Part shown: piece by piece, positions 34,968-43,530 of the stretch
How positions within the stretch are numbered: the stretch's first letter is position 1
Layout of the letters: each line of letters begins with the position of its first letter
NCBI RefSeq assembly: GCF_000348945.1
Contig: NZ_AOCK01000009.1
Location: 172,100-236,099, forward strand
DNA from: Paeniglutamicibacter gangotriensis Lz1y
GTDB taxonomy: Bacteria; Actinomycetota; Actinomycetes; Actinomycetales; Micrococcaceae
Direction: 5' to 3'
DNA length: 64,000 bases
The notes under the pieces: generated by a model
Databases searched by the model: none
What the model saw: the letters and a program-made list of their open reading frames with translations, nothing else
What the model was told of the DNA's origin: nothing
Program-made: the position numbers and the translations under genes

Positions 34968-36792
34968 AATAGTTGTCATAACATCCGGTGCTGTCCTCAA
35001 TATGTTGGGGCGTAGTGCATAGTGCATTTCACTTGTTTTGGCCTAGCATCGGCGCCAGTTAGAACGACAAGCTCCCCGGATTGCCATTCATCGGTCATTC
35101 CGGGGATGTGGCTACTCTCAGTTTTTTCGGATGTGGAGCATGATGAGGCCCACGGCTCGGCGTTGGCCCGTGGTTGGCTCCTCGGCCCACCCGAGAGGCT
35201 GATTCCCTCACCTGGCTGTTCGGCATAGGCGACCCTCATGATGCCGCGGGCGCGGTTCCGCATACAGTCCATCAGGTCCTTGTAGGTCAAGGGGCGCTCA
35301 TGTCATGAAGCTTGTGAATGCGAACCCTTGCGTGGCACGGCGGCAGAATGTGCTGCCTTATCGGCATGCTCTTCGGGACGCCAATCTTCGGTGAACGCCA
35401 GCTGCGCTCAGGCAGTGGGCAGGTGCTAGGTCCGAGGCGAGGCGAGCGTACAGAGGAACACGTGGCCCGGCACCGGTCCGCGGTGAAAGAACGACCGAAC
35501 CGGAAGCCTGGGCCACCGGGCATTGAGGAGCTTCTCCACAGTGGCCAGCCATTTGAAGGTAAGAACCGCCTCGGGTGCGATCTGGATGAATTCGATCTGT
35601 TCGCATCCGTATTTGTATCCCAGAAGTAGCAATGCTTAGTCAGGTGCTGCGTCTTCCAGCGACGCAGAAGGATGTCTGGTCGAAGAGCACAAGTCTGTCG
35701 TGATTGTGTTCGATCCCCGGATGCGTCCGTGCGAACTGCTTTCAGCGAATGGTAATGCTCCGGCAGCAAGTTCATCGCAACATACAGGCCACCGACGCAG
35801 TCATGGCCCAGGTTCCATGCGCTGTCGGCGTCGGCGAACCAGTTCATGCAAGGTCTCAAGCTTCGACTTGGCATGGAAACAGGGGGCGAACAAAACCATG
35901 ACCAAGTCCTAGTTTTTTCCACAAGGGTCCAAGCAGGGACTCGCAGCGAATGCAGTGTGGTCCATGGAGTAGGCGGACAAGGCGTGCTCGTGCGGCAGGT
36001 GTTGCGCCAGCACGTCGATTGGGGTTTAGAACGGCCATACTTGTCAGGAAGGCCTTCAAATCCAAAGTTGACTCCATACGGGGAGCTAGGATATTTTGCC
36101 CGGGGTCCCCTACGTAACTCTCTCGTCCACACGGTTGCTCCGGCACACAAGCATCGACTTGTGGATGGCTTCGACGGGCAACTTGCTGAACCCGTTGTAA
36201 CCCGCTGGTGCGACGCGTCACGTTGATGGTTACTGCTCAGGCCAAGTTATCGTAGAAGGTGTGTAGATCAAGAAGCGAGTGTTCATCTGGAACGAAGCAG
36301 TGGCCACCCAAAGACCTGGTAGCGGCTTGCCTCCTGAATGAGGCCGAGTTTAGTTGCTCGGTTTACCGCGCTGACCGATTTGCGGATACACCGCCAAGTC
36401 ATTGGGCCGAGTGGCCTCAGCAACGGATCTTTTTGTTACATCTACAGCCACCAGCACCACACATGACACTGCCAACTCGGTCTTGTCCGGCATCAACTCT
36501 CGCGAGTCGTTAACAGCCTGCTGTGCTCTTCGACGGTCGGACTTGATTCGGGAGTAGACCAGTCTGGTTCTCGCCGTCGAGGACTTGTAAATTTTCACGG
36601 TCATACGGACTTTGAGCGCAAATGGTCGGGCCGAGTCGTGGGTGCGAAAGTAATCCAGTCCTTGACCATACAGGCGGCAAGCACGGACTATGCGCACCGC
36701 TCTTGCGCAGCCAATTAAACACTTGCGGCTGCGAACGAACAACTTCTCGACAATTATTCCGCGATTGTCTTTTGGCCCACAAGCATGGAAAT
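34968..36792. other. 1.8 kb of degenerate DNA inside the island
   Basis: No intact gene. Many medium frames on both strands have unnatural composition and are broken by stops and shifts. Part of the minus strand (35340-35640) is recognisable transposase debris. The remainder, including a Lys/Arg-rich minus frame at 36350-36805, could be further pieces of insertion elements but cannot be assigned. Confidence 0.5.
35340..35640 (-). mobile_element. Remnant of an IS1634/IS4-type transposase C-terminus
   Basis: The minus-strand text FKWLATVEKLLNARWPRLPV, then RSFFHRGPVPGHVFLCTLAS, resembles the family's C-terminal stretch (YKSLxxVERAFRSLK..xVRPVxHWxxxRVRGHVFLCMLAYY). The downstream part continues in another frame. 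At least one shift and stop codons break it. No terminal inverted repeats were identified. Confidence 0.5.
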
Positions 36793-36818
36793 GCCCCGGA
36801 AGCATGAACCTCCGGGGC
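36793..36818 (-). terminator. Hairpin after the hydroxyacid dehydrogenase gene
   Basis: Perfect 8-bp stem GCCCCGGA/TCCGGGGC with a 10-base loop, 23 bases beyond the stop of the leftward gene at 36841. On the minus strand it is followed by ATTTCC. Confidence 0.6.
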
Positions 36819-36840
36819 GAAACCCCGACTTAGATTCACC

Positions 36841-37821
36841 CTAAAGGCGATCCCGCTTATATTCATCCAAAAATTGAATGACTTGGGTGGTGACCTGCGT
36901 TGACATTCTTTTAAGGGCCTCTTCAGTCATGGCGGCCATATGCGGGGTCAGAACTAGATTCGGCGCAGAGAAGAGCGCAGAATTCGTATCTGGAGGTTCG
37001 GGCGCGTAGACATCGAGGGCAGCTCCGGACAAATGGCCTGATTCCAAGGCTGCAATCAGCGCCGTTTGATCGACAAGCTCGCCTCTGGCCGCGTTGATCA
37101 AGATGGCGCCCGGTGGGAGAAGCTCCAGTTCGCGCCGGCCGATCAGATTCTGGCTTTCCGGCCCGCCAGGAACATGCAGGCTGACGATGTCTGAGCACGA
37201 CAGCAACTCGTCCATGTCATCTACGAGCGCAAAGGACCGCTCCTTTGTCCGGTCTAGGAAAGGATCATATGCGGTGACATGCATACCCAACTGGAGTGCA
37301 TGCTGCGCCACAGTAGCTCCGATGGCACCGGCACCTATTAGCCCCAGCCTGGTGCCATTAGCCTCCCGCCCGGTCAGACCGGCACGATCAACTTGTCCCG
37401 GCAACGACCCTGCGCCGGAGGAAAAGTTCCCCCTTCTGAGGGATGAAGTGACCTCCGGAATTCGTTTCAGGAGCATAAGCGCCACAGTTAGGACGTACTC
37501 CGCAACAGAGCCGGTATTGGCCTGTGGCGTGGTCACCACCTTAATTCCGAGCTTTTCCGCCGCCGATAGATCGATGTTATCCGTGCCGGCACCGTGCCGA
37601 CCAATGATCTTCAGCTTGGGAGACTTCTTCATCATCTCTTCAGTAAAAGGCGTACTCCGGATGATGACCGCATCCGCTCTTGCGAGGATTTTTTCGAATT
37701 CTTCATTCTCCTCCGCCGGCATACGGTCAACGATGCAATGACTCGTGAGAAGTTCGATTCCCATTGGGTGGATCGACTCCATCAAAGCAACGCGCGGAAT
37801 TTCATCTACAGGCATGGACAT
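36841..37821 (-). CDS. D-isomer-specific 2-hydroxyacid dehydrogenase (SerA-like, NAD-dependent)
   Basis: 326 residues. The NAD fold is GLIGAGAIGATVAQ, and the catalytic triad is visible: Arg in INAARGELVD, Glu in YAPEPP and His in LTPHMAA. There is no C-terminal ACT domain, so this is not a regulated biosynthetic PGDH. It could interconvert 2-oxoglutarate and D-2-hydroxyglutarate or act on another 2-hydroxyacid of the island pathway. It is the last gene of a leftward group with HglS and ALDH. Confidence 0.88.
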   Translation of the reverse strand: MSMPVDEIPRVALMESIHPMGIELLTSHCIVDRMPAEENEEFEKILARADAVIIRSTPFTEEMMKKSPKLKIIGRHGAGTDNIDLSAAEKLGIKVVTTPQANTGSVAEYVLTVALMLLKRIPEVTSSLRRGNFSSGAGSLPGQVDRAGLTGREANGTRLGLIGAGAIGATVAQHALQLGMHVTAYDPFLDRTKERSFALVDDMDELLSCSDIVSLHVPGGPESQNLIGRRELELLPPGAILINAARGELVDQTALIAALESGHLSGAALDVYAPEPPDTNSALFSAPNLVLTPHMAAMTEEALKRMSTQVTTQVIQFLDEYKRDRL

Positions 37822-37894
37822 TCCTCTGTGAGGGGGGGTAAACGTGGAGTGGAAGAGTAATTCATAAGAATTCTGTTTGGGTTCAGGTGGGGTT

Positions 37895-39304
37895 TTAGTC
37901 TTGCTTCCACGGGAGGATCAGGTCGTCAACATGCATTCCCAGTTGTTGGCAAACCTGAGCTAGTGACGATGAACGCTCCTGGGCGTAGATATCAAAAGAA
38001 TCCAGAACCGGCGTCCCGATCCGCCCAGACATCCACATGGCATCCCGGGGGGCTTCCCCTTGGGCATCCCTCATATTTCCGTCACCAGAGAGGTTTGATG
38101 CGAAGATACCGGCAGCCGATCGAGGAAGGAAATCTTCGTAGACTATGGGTTCAACCTGAACATGGCCACTTGTCACCAGATCTATCAACGAAGTGGGCAG
38201 CTCGGATGCGGGTGCATCGGAGGTGAGCGCGAAAGTGAAGAATCCGAGATCTGCCTTCAGAAACTCGATATCGGTTCTAGGAAACCGTTGAGCCCAGACT
38301 TCACTCGCCACGTCCGAACGCGTGCGGCCGCTACGAGCCACTTCGCTGTCCACTTCCGCCATACTTGCGTCGTAAAGCGCGCGCCCTTCGCGAGTCAAAG
38401 CCATCCCCCGGGCCTCGACTTCACCGAACCTGACGCGAAGCTCTCCTTCGCTGACTGACCCGTCCGATTCTTTGAACAGGCGAGGCTCCGAAAGTGCTCT
38501 GAAGGAAGTTTGCCTCAATAGAACATCTGGCCCTTGCCATTTAGGCGGGCCTTGGATGGAATCAATCATGCTGATTCCTCGCAGTTCCATTCGAGAATAA
38601 AGCTCGTCGATATCGAGCACCCTGGGAGTTAGATGATTGATATGAGTACTGGAGACCCCGCCAATATCCGCGGCAACGCTAGAGATATCTTCAAGCTCGT
38701 CGTACCACGCACGATCAACCGGCTCTGAAGACAAAGCAAACGATGCCGCGGCAAGATCGAGGAAGCGCTGGGCTTGTTCTTCGGGCAGGCCATTTCCATT
38801 CACCGCAGAATCTGCCAAGGTCAACAGCTCTTCGGAAAACAACGTCCTCTGGGATATGTAGTTCTTGAGCCGGTGTTCCAGTTCTTGTGTAAAGAATCGA
38901 CGGTCTTCAGGAACCAACATCGAGGTAAAGACCCTGAACGGGTTCTCGGCAAGCTCCTGCCTATCTGTGGGTCGGAACGCCGTCGAAACGACAGGAATGG
39001 GATTCGGCTTCGCGTCACGCAAGTCGTAGAAATTTACCGCGTACATACCTACTGCTCCGAAGACCCTTGCAGCTTGGGCGAGCTCATCCGGACTCCCCAC
39101 GCGAATGGCCCCATGCCGTTCAGCTGTAACGCGTTCGAGGCTACCGAACTGCCCGGCCTTTTCTGGGTGCTGACGTTGGTGTTCTTGATTCACTTCTTGG
39201 GCTACTTCGACCAGCATGTTGTAGGCGGGCACCTCGCCGCCGTAAAGATCGGACAGGACGCCGGAAAGCCGCTTGCGCAACTCCGTTTGTTTTACGTGGC
39301 TCAT
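37895..39304 (-). CDS. hglS: 2-oxoadipate dioxygenase/decarboxylase (HglS, DUF1338, YdcJ family)
   Basis: 469 residues of the VOC-related DUF1338 family. HglS converts 2-oxoadipate and O2 to D-2-hydroxyglutarate and CO2 with Fe(II). Candidate metal ligands are H64 (AERHGAIRVG), H224 or H221 (STHINHL) and E295 (RFGEVEARG). R68 keeps the four-residue spacing from the first His seen in Pseudomonas putida HglS, where the neighbouring Arg contacts substrate. The C-terminus reads YEDFLPRSAAGIF ... DAQGEAPRDAMW, typical of the family. It sits between an aldehyde dehydrogenase and a hydroxyacid dehydrogenase on the same strand. Confidence 0.9.
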   Translation of the reverse strand: MSHVKQTELRKRLSGVLSDLYGGEVPAYNMLVEVAQEVNQEHQRQHPEKAGQFGSLERVTAERHGAIRVGSPDELAQAARVFGAVGMYAVNFYDLRDAKPNPIPVVSTAFRPTDRQELAENPFRVFTSMLVPEDRRFFTQELEHRLKNYISQRTLFSEELLTLADSAVNGNGLPEEQAQRFLDLAAASFALSSEPVDRAWYDELEDISSVAADIGGVSSTHINHLTPRVLDIDELYSRMELRGISMIDSIQGPPKWQGPDVLLRQTSFRALSEPRLFKESDGSVSEGELRVRFGEVEARGMALTREGRALYDASMAEVDSEVARSGRTRSDVASEVWAQRFPRTDIEFLKADLGFFTFALTSDAPASELPTSLIDLVTSGHVQVEPIVYEDFLPRSAAGIFASNLSGDGNMRDAQGEAPRDAMWMSGRIGTPVLDSFDIYAQERSSSLAQVCQQLGMHVDDLILPWKQD

Positions 39305-39334
39305 GTGTTGTCGCTTCCCTGTTTCGGCTCGATG

Positions 39335-40774
39335 TTAGGAGGTGGTCGTGGTGTATACCGTGAAAATGGTGGTGTAGAAGTCCTTGGCGGCTGTGCCTTG
39401 CTCGCGGGGGCCGTAGCTCGATGATTTGGTACCGCCGAAAGGTACATGAAGTTCGGTCAGCGCAGTCGAACGATTGACGTGTAGCATGCCAGCGTTGACT
39501 GAGTGTAAAAATTTATCGATCGCCTGCGAAGACTCGCTAATAATCCCCGCGCACAGACCGTAATCGGTGTCATTGGCGATCTCGATAGCCTCATCTATTC
39601 CATCTACTTCGATGAGGCAGGCAACGGGGCCGAAGATCTCCTCTTGGTTAATCCTCATGTCTGATCTCCCGCCGGAGAATAGTGTTGGCAGCATGAAGAA
39701 CCCTGGAGTGTCCGATTCACAAACCGTTCCGCCCGCGACAACCTCTGCGCCCTCCTCCACTCCGAGCCGGACGTAATCCAGAACGGTGGAGAGCTGAGCC
39801 TCACTCGCCAGCGGACCGATGTCGTTGACCGGGTCCAACGCGTGACCGACGCTGAGCGTAGAGAGGCTATCCACAAGACGTGTCTTGACCTCCTCGAGTA
39901 TCCCCTTCGTCACGATCACTCTGCTCGTTGCTGTGCAGCGCTGACCGGAAGAGTAGAAGGCACCATCGATGACGGCTTCCACTGCCGTTGTGATATCAGC
40001 ATCATCCAGAATGATGAGGCTGTTCTTGCCTCCCATTTCGGCCTGAACCTTCTTATTACCTGCGTCCAAGCAATCTTGGACGATTCGTTTTCCAGTGGCA
40101 CCGGAGCCCGTGAAGCTCACCGCATCGAGTGCTTTCGACTTCGCCATGCGGTCACCAACAACGCTGCCTGACCCCATGACCAGGTTGAAGACACCTGCGG
40201 GAAGACCCGCTTCAGCAATAATCTCTGCCAGATTCCATGCAGATGCCGGTACCAAGGCAGCAGGTTTGAATACGACGGTGTTTCCGAAGGCAAGGGCAGG
40301 GGCGATCTTCCAGGCGGGGATGGCCAACGGGAAGTTCCATGGCGTGATGATGCCAACGGCGCCAACGGGTTTCCTGACCGTATGAATCGAGGTCCGATCC
40401 CGTGAGGAAGTAAATTTTTCGCCCGCAGCCTGCTGCAGCTGGTCAGCATAGTAGAGAAAAGTGCGACCCGCGCGATCGGCTTCTCCGATACCCTCGGCTA
40501 TCACTTTCCCTTCTTCACGCGCTAGGCACGTCCCGAGACGAGTCTTCTGCCGCAATATAACGTCACCAATGCGAGCGATAAATTCGCTTCTCGTCTTTGG
40601 CGAGAGATGACTCCAGGCGGACTTAGCGCCCCGGGCAGCCTCAATAGCTAGATCCGTATCTTCACTGGTCGCTTGCGCGTAGTGGCCAATGACATCACTA
40701 GTCTCCGAAGGGTTGATGTTCGGCTGGTATTTTCCAGAAACCCATTGGCCGTCGATAAAGTTGTTGTACTGCAT
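39335..40774 (-). CDS. NAD(P)-dependent aldehyde dehydrogenase, aminoadipate-semialdehyde or related
   Basis: 479 residues, a full ALDH. Landmarks are GIITPWNFPLAIPAWKIAPAL, the general base Glu in EMGGKNSLI, and the nucleophile Cys in GQRCTATSRV; the Rossmann-type FTGSGATGKRI precedes them. The substrate is not readable from sequence. Next to HglS, oxidation of 2-aminoadipate 6-semialdehyde fits; a keto-aldehyde dehydrogenase (ketoglutarate-semialdehyde type) is another option. It lies 30 bp upstream of hglS. Confidence 0.9.
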   Translation of the reverse strand: MQYNNFIDGQWVSGKYQPNINPSETSDVIGHYAQATSEDTDLAIEAARGAKSAWSHLSPKTRSEFIARIGDVILRQKTRLGTCLAREEGKVIAEGIGEADRAGRTFLYYADQLQQAAGEKFTSSRDRTSIHTVRKPVGAVGIITPWNFPLAIPAWKIAPALAFGNTVVFKPAALVPASAWNLAEIIAEAGLPAGVFNLVMGSGSVVGDRMAKSKALDAVSFTGSGATGKRIVQDCLDAGNKKVQAEMGGKNSLIILDDADITTAVEAVIDGAFYSSGQRCTATSRVIVTKGILEEVKTRLVDSLSTLSVGHALDPVNDIGPLASEAQLSTVLDYVRLGVEEGAEVVAGGTVCESDTPGFFMLPTLFSGGRSDMRINQEEIFGPVACLIEVDGIDEAIEIANDTDYGLCAGIISESSQAIDKFLHSVNAGMLHVNRSTALTELHVPFGGTKSSSYGPREQGTAAKDFYTTIFTVYTTTTS

Positions 40775-40826
40775 TCATTAACTCCCTGCATGATTTCGGT
40801 GGTTAAGTAGTCGTCGACCTACGGAG

Positions 40827-41798
40827 TCAAAGAGACGTCCTGTGGAAGTCTTTCCCCTGCAGGAAGTTCTCGATATTTTCGACCACCATCGTTGCCATGG
40901 CAGAGAAGGCCTGGGGTGTGTTGTAACCCTGGTGCGGTGTCAGCACAACGTTCTCCAGTGATAGTAAACGATCGTTGCGCTCCGGTGGTTCCTGTCCGAA
41001 CACGTCGAGACCGGCGGAAAGAAGCCCCTTTTCCAGCCGGTCCTCAAGCGCGAATTTTTCGATAAGTTCCGATCGGGCAGTGTTGATCACCATCGCCCCA
41101 GGTCGCAATCGATCCAGCAGTTCTCCGGTGATGAAGCCGTGCGTCTGTTCATTAAGAGCCAGATGCAAGCTCACCATGTCAGATCTCTCGAATATTTCGG
41201 GCAGGGAAGAGAATTCGACGTTCGAGTCCTCGTCGATCACCGGAGTTCGGTTCCACGCTAAGACCTTCATCCCTAGCGCGCCAAGAAGCTTGGCAACATG
41301 CGACCCAATACCGCCGTACCCTATTAGGCCTGCCGTTTTTCCAGAGATTTCCATCCCTGATGGGAATGGCCGCCAAAGCCCCGCCCGAACGTGCCGATCT
41401 CCTTGGGGCGTCCGCCTCGCAACCGAGAAAAGCAGTGCGATCACATGCTCCGCAACCGCAGAATTACCGTATTCCGGTGTATTTGCGACATGGATGCCCC
41501 TATCCTGTGCCAGCCGTAGATTGATAAAGTTCGACGCGCCTTGTCCGACGTACGCGACGAGGGCCAAACGAGGGGCGCTCGACAACACTTCATCGGGCAA
41601 GGTGCCCCCAACGATCACCACTTGAGCCGAACCAACCACGGAAACGTAGTCTGCTGCAGATTCCGGGGTGCCGTTGTGGACCGTCAGAACGCCGATGGAG
41701 CCCAGACGTTCCAAGAGTCCTAGACTGCGGAACTGCGTCAAACTCGAAGCGTTCGCGTCCACATACACGATGTGGGGCTTTTCATGACTCGTGCTCAT
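40827..41798 (-). CDS. D-isomer-specific 2-hydroxyacid dehydrogenase, first gene of the leftward operon
   Basis: 323 residues. NAD fold GLIGYGGIGSHVAK; catalytic Arg in NTARSELI, Glu in FGQEPPERND and His in LTPHQGYN. It is only distantly similar to the dehydrogenase at 36841, so the operon carries two different enzymes of the family. Substrate unknown. The upstream region (41.8-42.0 kb) contains a CATGTTAC site. Confidence 0.87.
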   Translation of the reverse strand: MSTSHEKPHIVYVDANASSLTQFRSLGLLERLGSIGVLTVHNGTPESAADYVSVVGSAQVVIVGGTLPDEVLSSAPRLALVAYVGQGASNFINLRLAQDRGIHVANTPEYGNSAVAEHVIALLFSVARRTPQGDRHVRAGLWRPFPSGMEISGKTAGLIGYGGIGSHVAKLLGALGMKVLAWNRTPVIDEDSNVEFSSLPEIFERSDMVSLHLALNEQTHGFITGELLDRLRPGAMVINTARSELIEKFALEDRLEKGLLSAGLDVFGQEPPERNDRLLSLENVVLTPHQGYNTPQAFSAMATMVVENIENFLQGKDFHRTSL

Positions 41799-41915
41799 GT
41801 GCCTGATCTCAATTCAGTGTGGCTGCTTCTCAAATGCTGACCAATTTAGGGAATACAAAGTTTTCTTTGCAAGGTCGACAGAGATCACTCGGTCTGAAGC
41901 ATCCCTCGCATGTGG

Positions 41916-41936
41916 CATGTTACTGACACTAGTCAG
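41916..41936. promoter_or_regulatory. CATGTTAC site and CTGAC/GTCAG inverted repeat
   Basis: The GntR octamer followed directly by CTGAC-ACTA-GTCAG, about 120 bp upstream of the leftward operon. It is the fourth octamer copy in the island's control regions. Confidence 0.5.
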
Positions 41937-42177
41937 CATGCGGAGCCCTGTCAACAGCCAAACGGAGCTCAGTTCAACCCCAATCCATAAATCCACTTTT
42001 TTGGGGGTGATCGCCAGCTACGCTGCTGGTGATGTTCTACCGTAGGTCCCTAGTTGCGCCGCTACGGCTGGCTGCGCGAGAGGATCAGTCCGTATGCGGA
42101 GGTGACTGAACACTACCGAAGAGCCGTTGCCAGTCATCACCGCGACCCAATGTTGTTTGTGAGAGACAAACGTTGAA

Positions 42178-42194
42178 CTTCCAAACGTTGGAAG
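42178..42194. promoter_or_regulatory. Palindrome CTTCCAAACGTTGGAAG
   Basis: Perfect 7-bp arms with a 3-base centre, preceded by a related ACAAACGTT at 42166-42174. It looks like a repressor operator, but neither neighbour starts near it. It may be left from a lost gene. Confidence 0.35.
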
Positions 42195-42355
42195 CAACCC
42201 ATGCTGGCTCAGGATGAAGTGGGTGCGCTATTTTCCCATCGTGGTCCGGACGAAACATCGTGCTGCAAAAACGACGGAGACTCTTGTGAGATCGTCAGCT
42301 CTGTCCGGGATGCGCGATCTCCGTGTGGATTCGAGAAATCAGCGGCATCAACCGC

Positions 42356-42604
42356 AGCAACGGACACCGCACCGTCAAGACGTGAAGAAGATGATTTTTG
42401 GGGTTTACGCCGATTATTTTCTGTTCCTTGTTAGCAGGCACAACCAGCCCGCTCAGAACCGGCCCACCGTGGCGGGAAGCCGCTACCTCGCAACCGCGTG
42501 GCGAGAATGTTTGCGACCTTCCAAGGTACTGATTGGAGTCTGTTCATAGGCGCCGTTGTGTTCCTCTTCTCGGCCGTCGTAGGAACCACCGACGACTTAA
42601 GCTA
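42356..42604 (+). pseudogene. Decayed copy of the small membrane-protein gene at 25360
   Basis: The reading frame for RNRVARMFATFQGTDWSLFI and VVFLFSAVVGTTDDLS is preserved and ends in TAA at 42605. Upstream the frame has an in-frame TAG (about 42431) and the ATG is lost, although DNA similarity continues. It is therefore a non-functional paralog. Confidence 0.7.
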
Positions 42605-42740
42605 ATCGGAATCCGTGGGTACTCACGTGAAGTAAAGGCCGCAAGAACGGACAACGCACTCTGTGGTTTGGATATGAACGCGGTCGAAACTCCAATTCAC
42701 CAATCCCCCAGAATTCAGTCGAGCCTCTGGCTGCGTTCTC
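42401..42740 (+). repeat. Right copy of the ~300 bp direct duplication
   Basis: It matches 25393-25731 in the same direction, including about 135 bp past the stop codon (ATCCGTGGGTACTCAC ... GACAACGCACTCT ... CTGGCTGCGTT). The copies differ by many substitutions, so the event is old. Confidence 0.75.
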
Positions 42741-42871
42741 AAACCCGAGACATCCTGCTCGGCCAAACCCCGTCGTCTTTTCTTATAACTTAGGGGGCCA
42801 AGACCTGTAGGAATACCTGACAGCTACCAACTGCTTAGGCGGTCCAGGGGTCATGGATCTGGCGTGAGCGC

Positions 42872-43414
42872 CTAGTCATGCAGGAGAACTTGGTAAAGAT
42901 TGTGATCTTGCCATTCACGAGCTATTTTCAAGTATCGCGGGGCCATCCCGATCTTCCGGAAACCAGCCTTCAACAACACCCGTTGTGAGCCGACATTGTG
43001 CTGCAGAGTGCTCGCCTCTATGCGGTGCAATCCGAGTTTTTCACGCGCGGTTTCAACGATTGCCTGGACAGCCGCCGAGGCCAGACCGCGGCCCGCGTAT
43101 TTGCTGTCCACCCAGTAGCCCAGCCCTGCACTTTGGAATGGTCCACGCACGATTCCGGCCAAGTTGAAACGTCCGACCAGAGCTTGCCCGGCACACAACG
43201 CCAGCGGGTATCCCCCGCCGGTTTCGGTCTCGACAAGGCGACGGGCAATGTCCGCAGCCTGCCACGCCTCGGTGTAGTACGCCTCGGGACGCACGGGCTC
43301 CCAGCACGAAAGGTACTCCCGGTTGCGCGTATAGGCAGCAGCGAGCGCCGCTGCATCGCTCGGGCGCAGGAGCCGCATGCTGACTTCTTCATTAAGCTGG
43401 CACGATTCAAACAC
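42872..43414 (-). CDS. GNAT acetyltransferase (RimJ/RimL type)
   Basis: 180 residues. Starts LNEEVSMRLLRPSDAAALAA and has the acetyl-CoA segment LGYWVDSKYAGRGLASAAVQ, then HRIEASTLQHNVGSQRVLLK, the RimJ/RimL signature. It acetylates an N-terminal amine of a protein or small molecule. A GTG start at 43414 gives full-length homology; ATG 43378 would cut the first strand. Confidence 0.85.
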   Translation of the reverse strand: MFESCQLNEEVSMRLLRPSDAAALAAAYTRNREYLSCWEPVRPEAYYTEAWQAADIARRLVETETGGGYPLALCAGQALVGRFNLAGIVRGPFQSAGLGYWVDSKYAGRGLASAAVQAIVETAREKLGLHRIEASTLQHNVGSQRVLLKAGFRKIGMAPRYLKIAREWQDHNLYQVLLHD

Positions 43415-43530
43415 GGGTCAACTTTACTCGCCATCATCGATGTCGGTCATCGACCAAACACCGATGGGACAACTTCTGGCGCCGAAAGTAGAAAGGTGCC
43501 ATCCGAGTCAAGGAATCCCTTGCTGACGAT

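Noticed and set aside
35287..36150. 287-codon minus-strand ORF
   Set aside because: Rich in Ser, Arg, Pro and Trp with no domain; transposase-like text appears in a different frame of the same strand, so this is a chance frame over debris.
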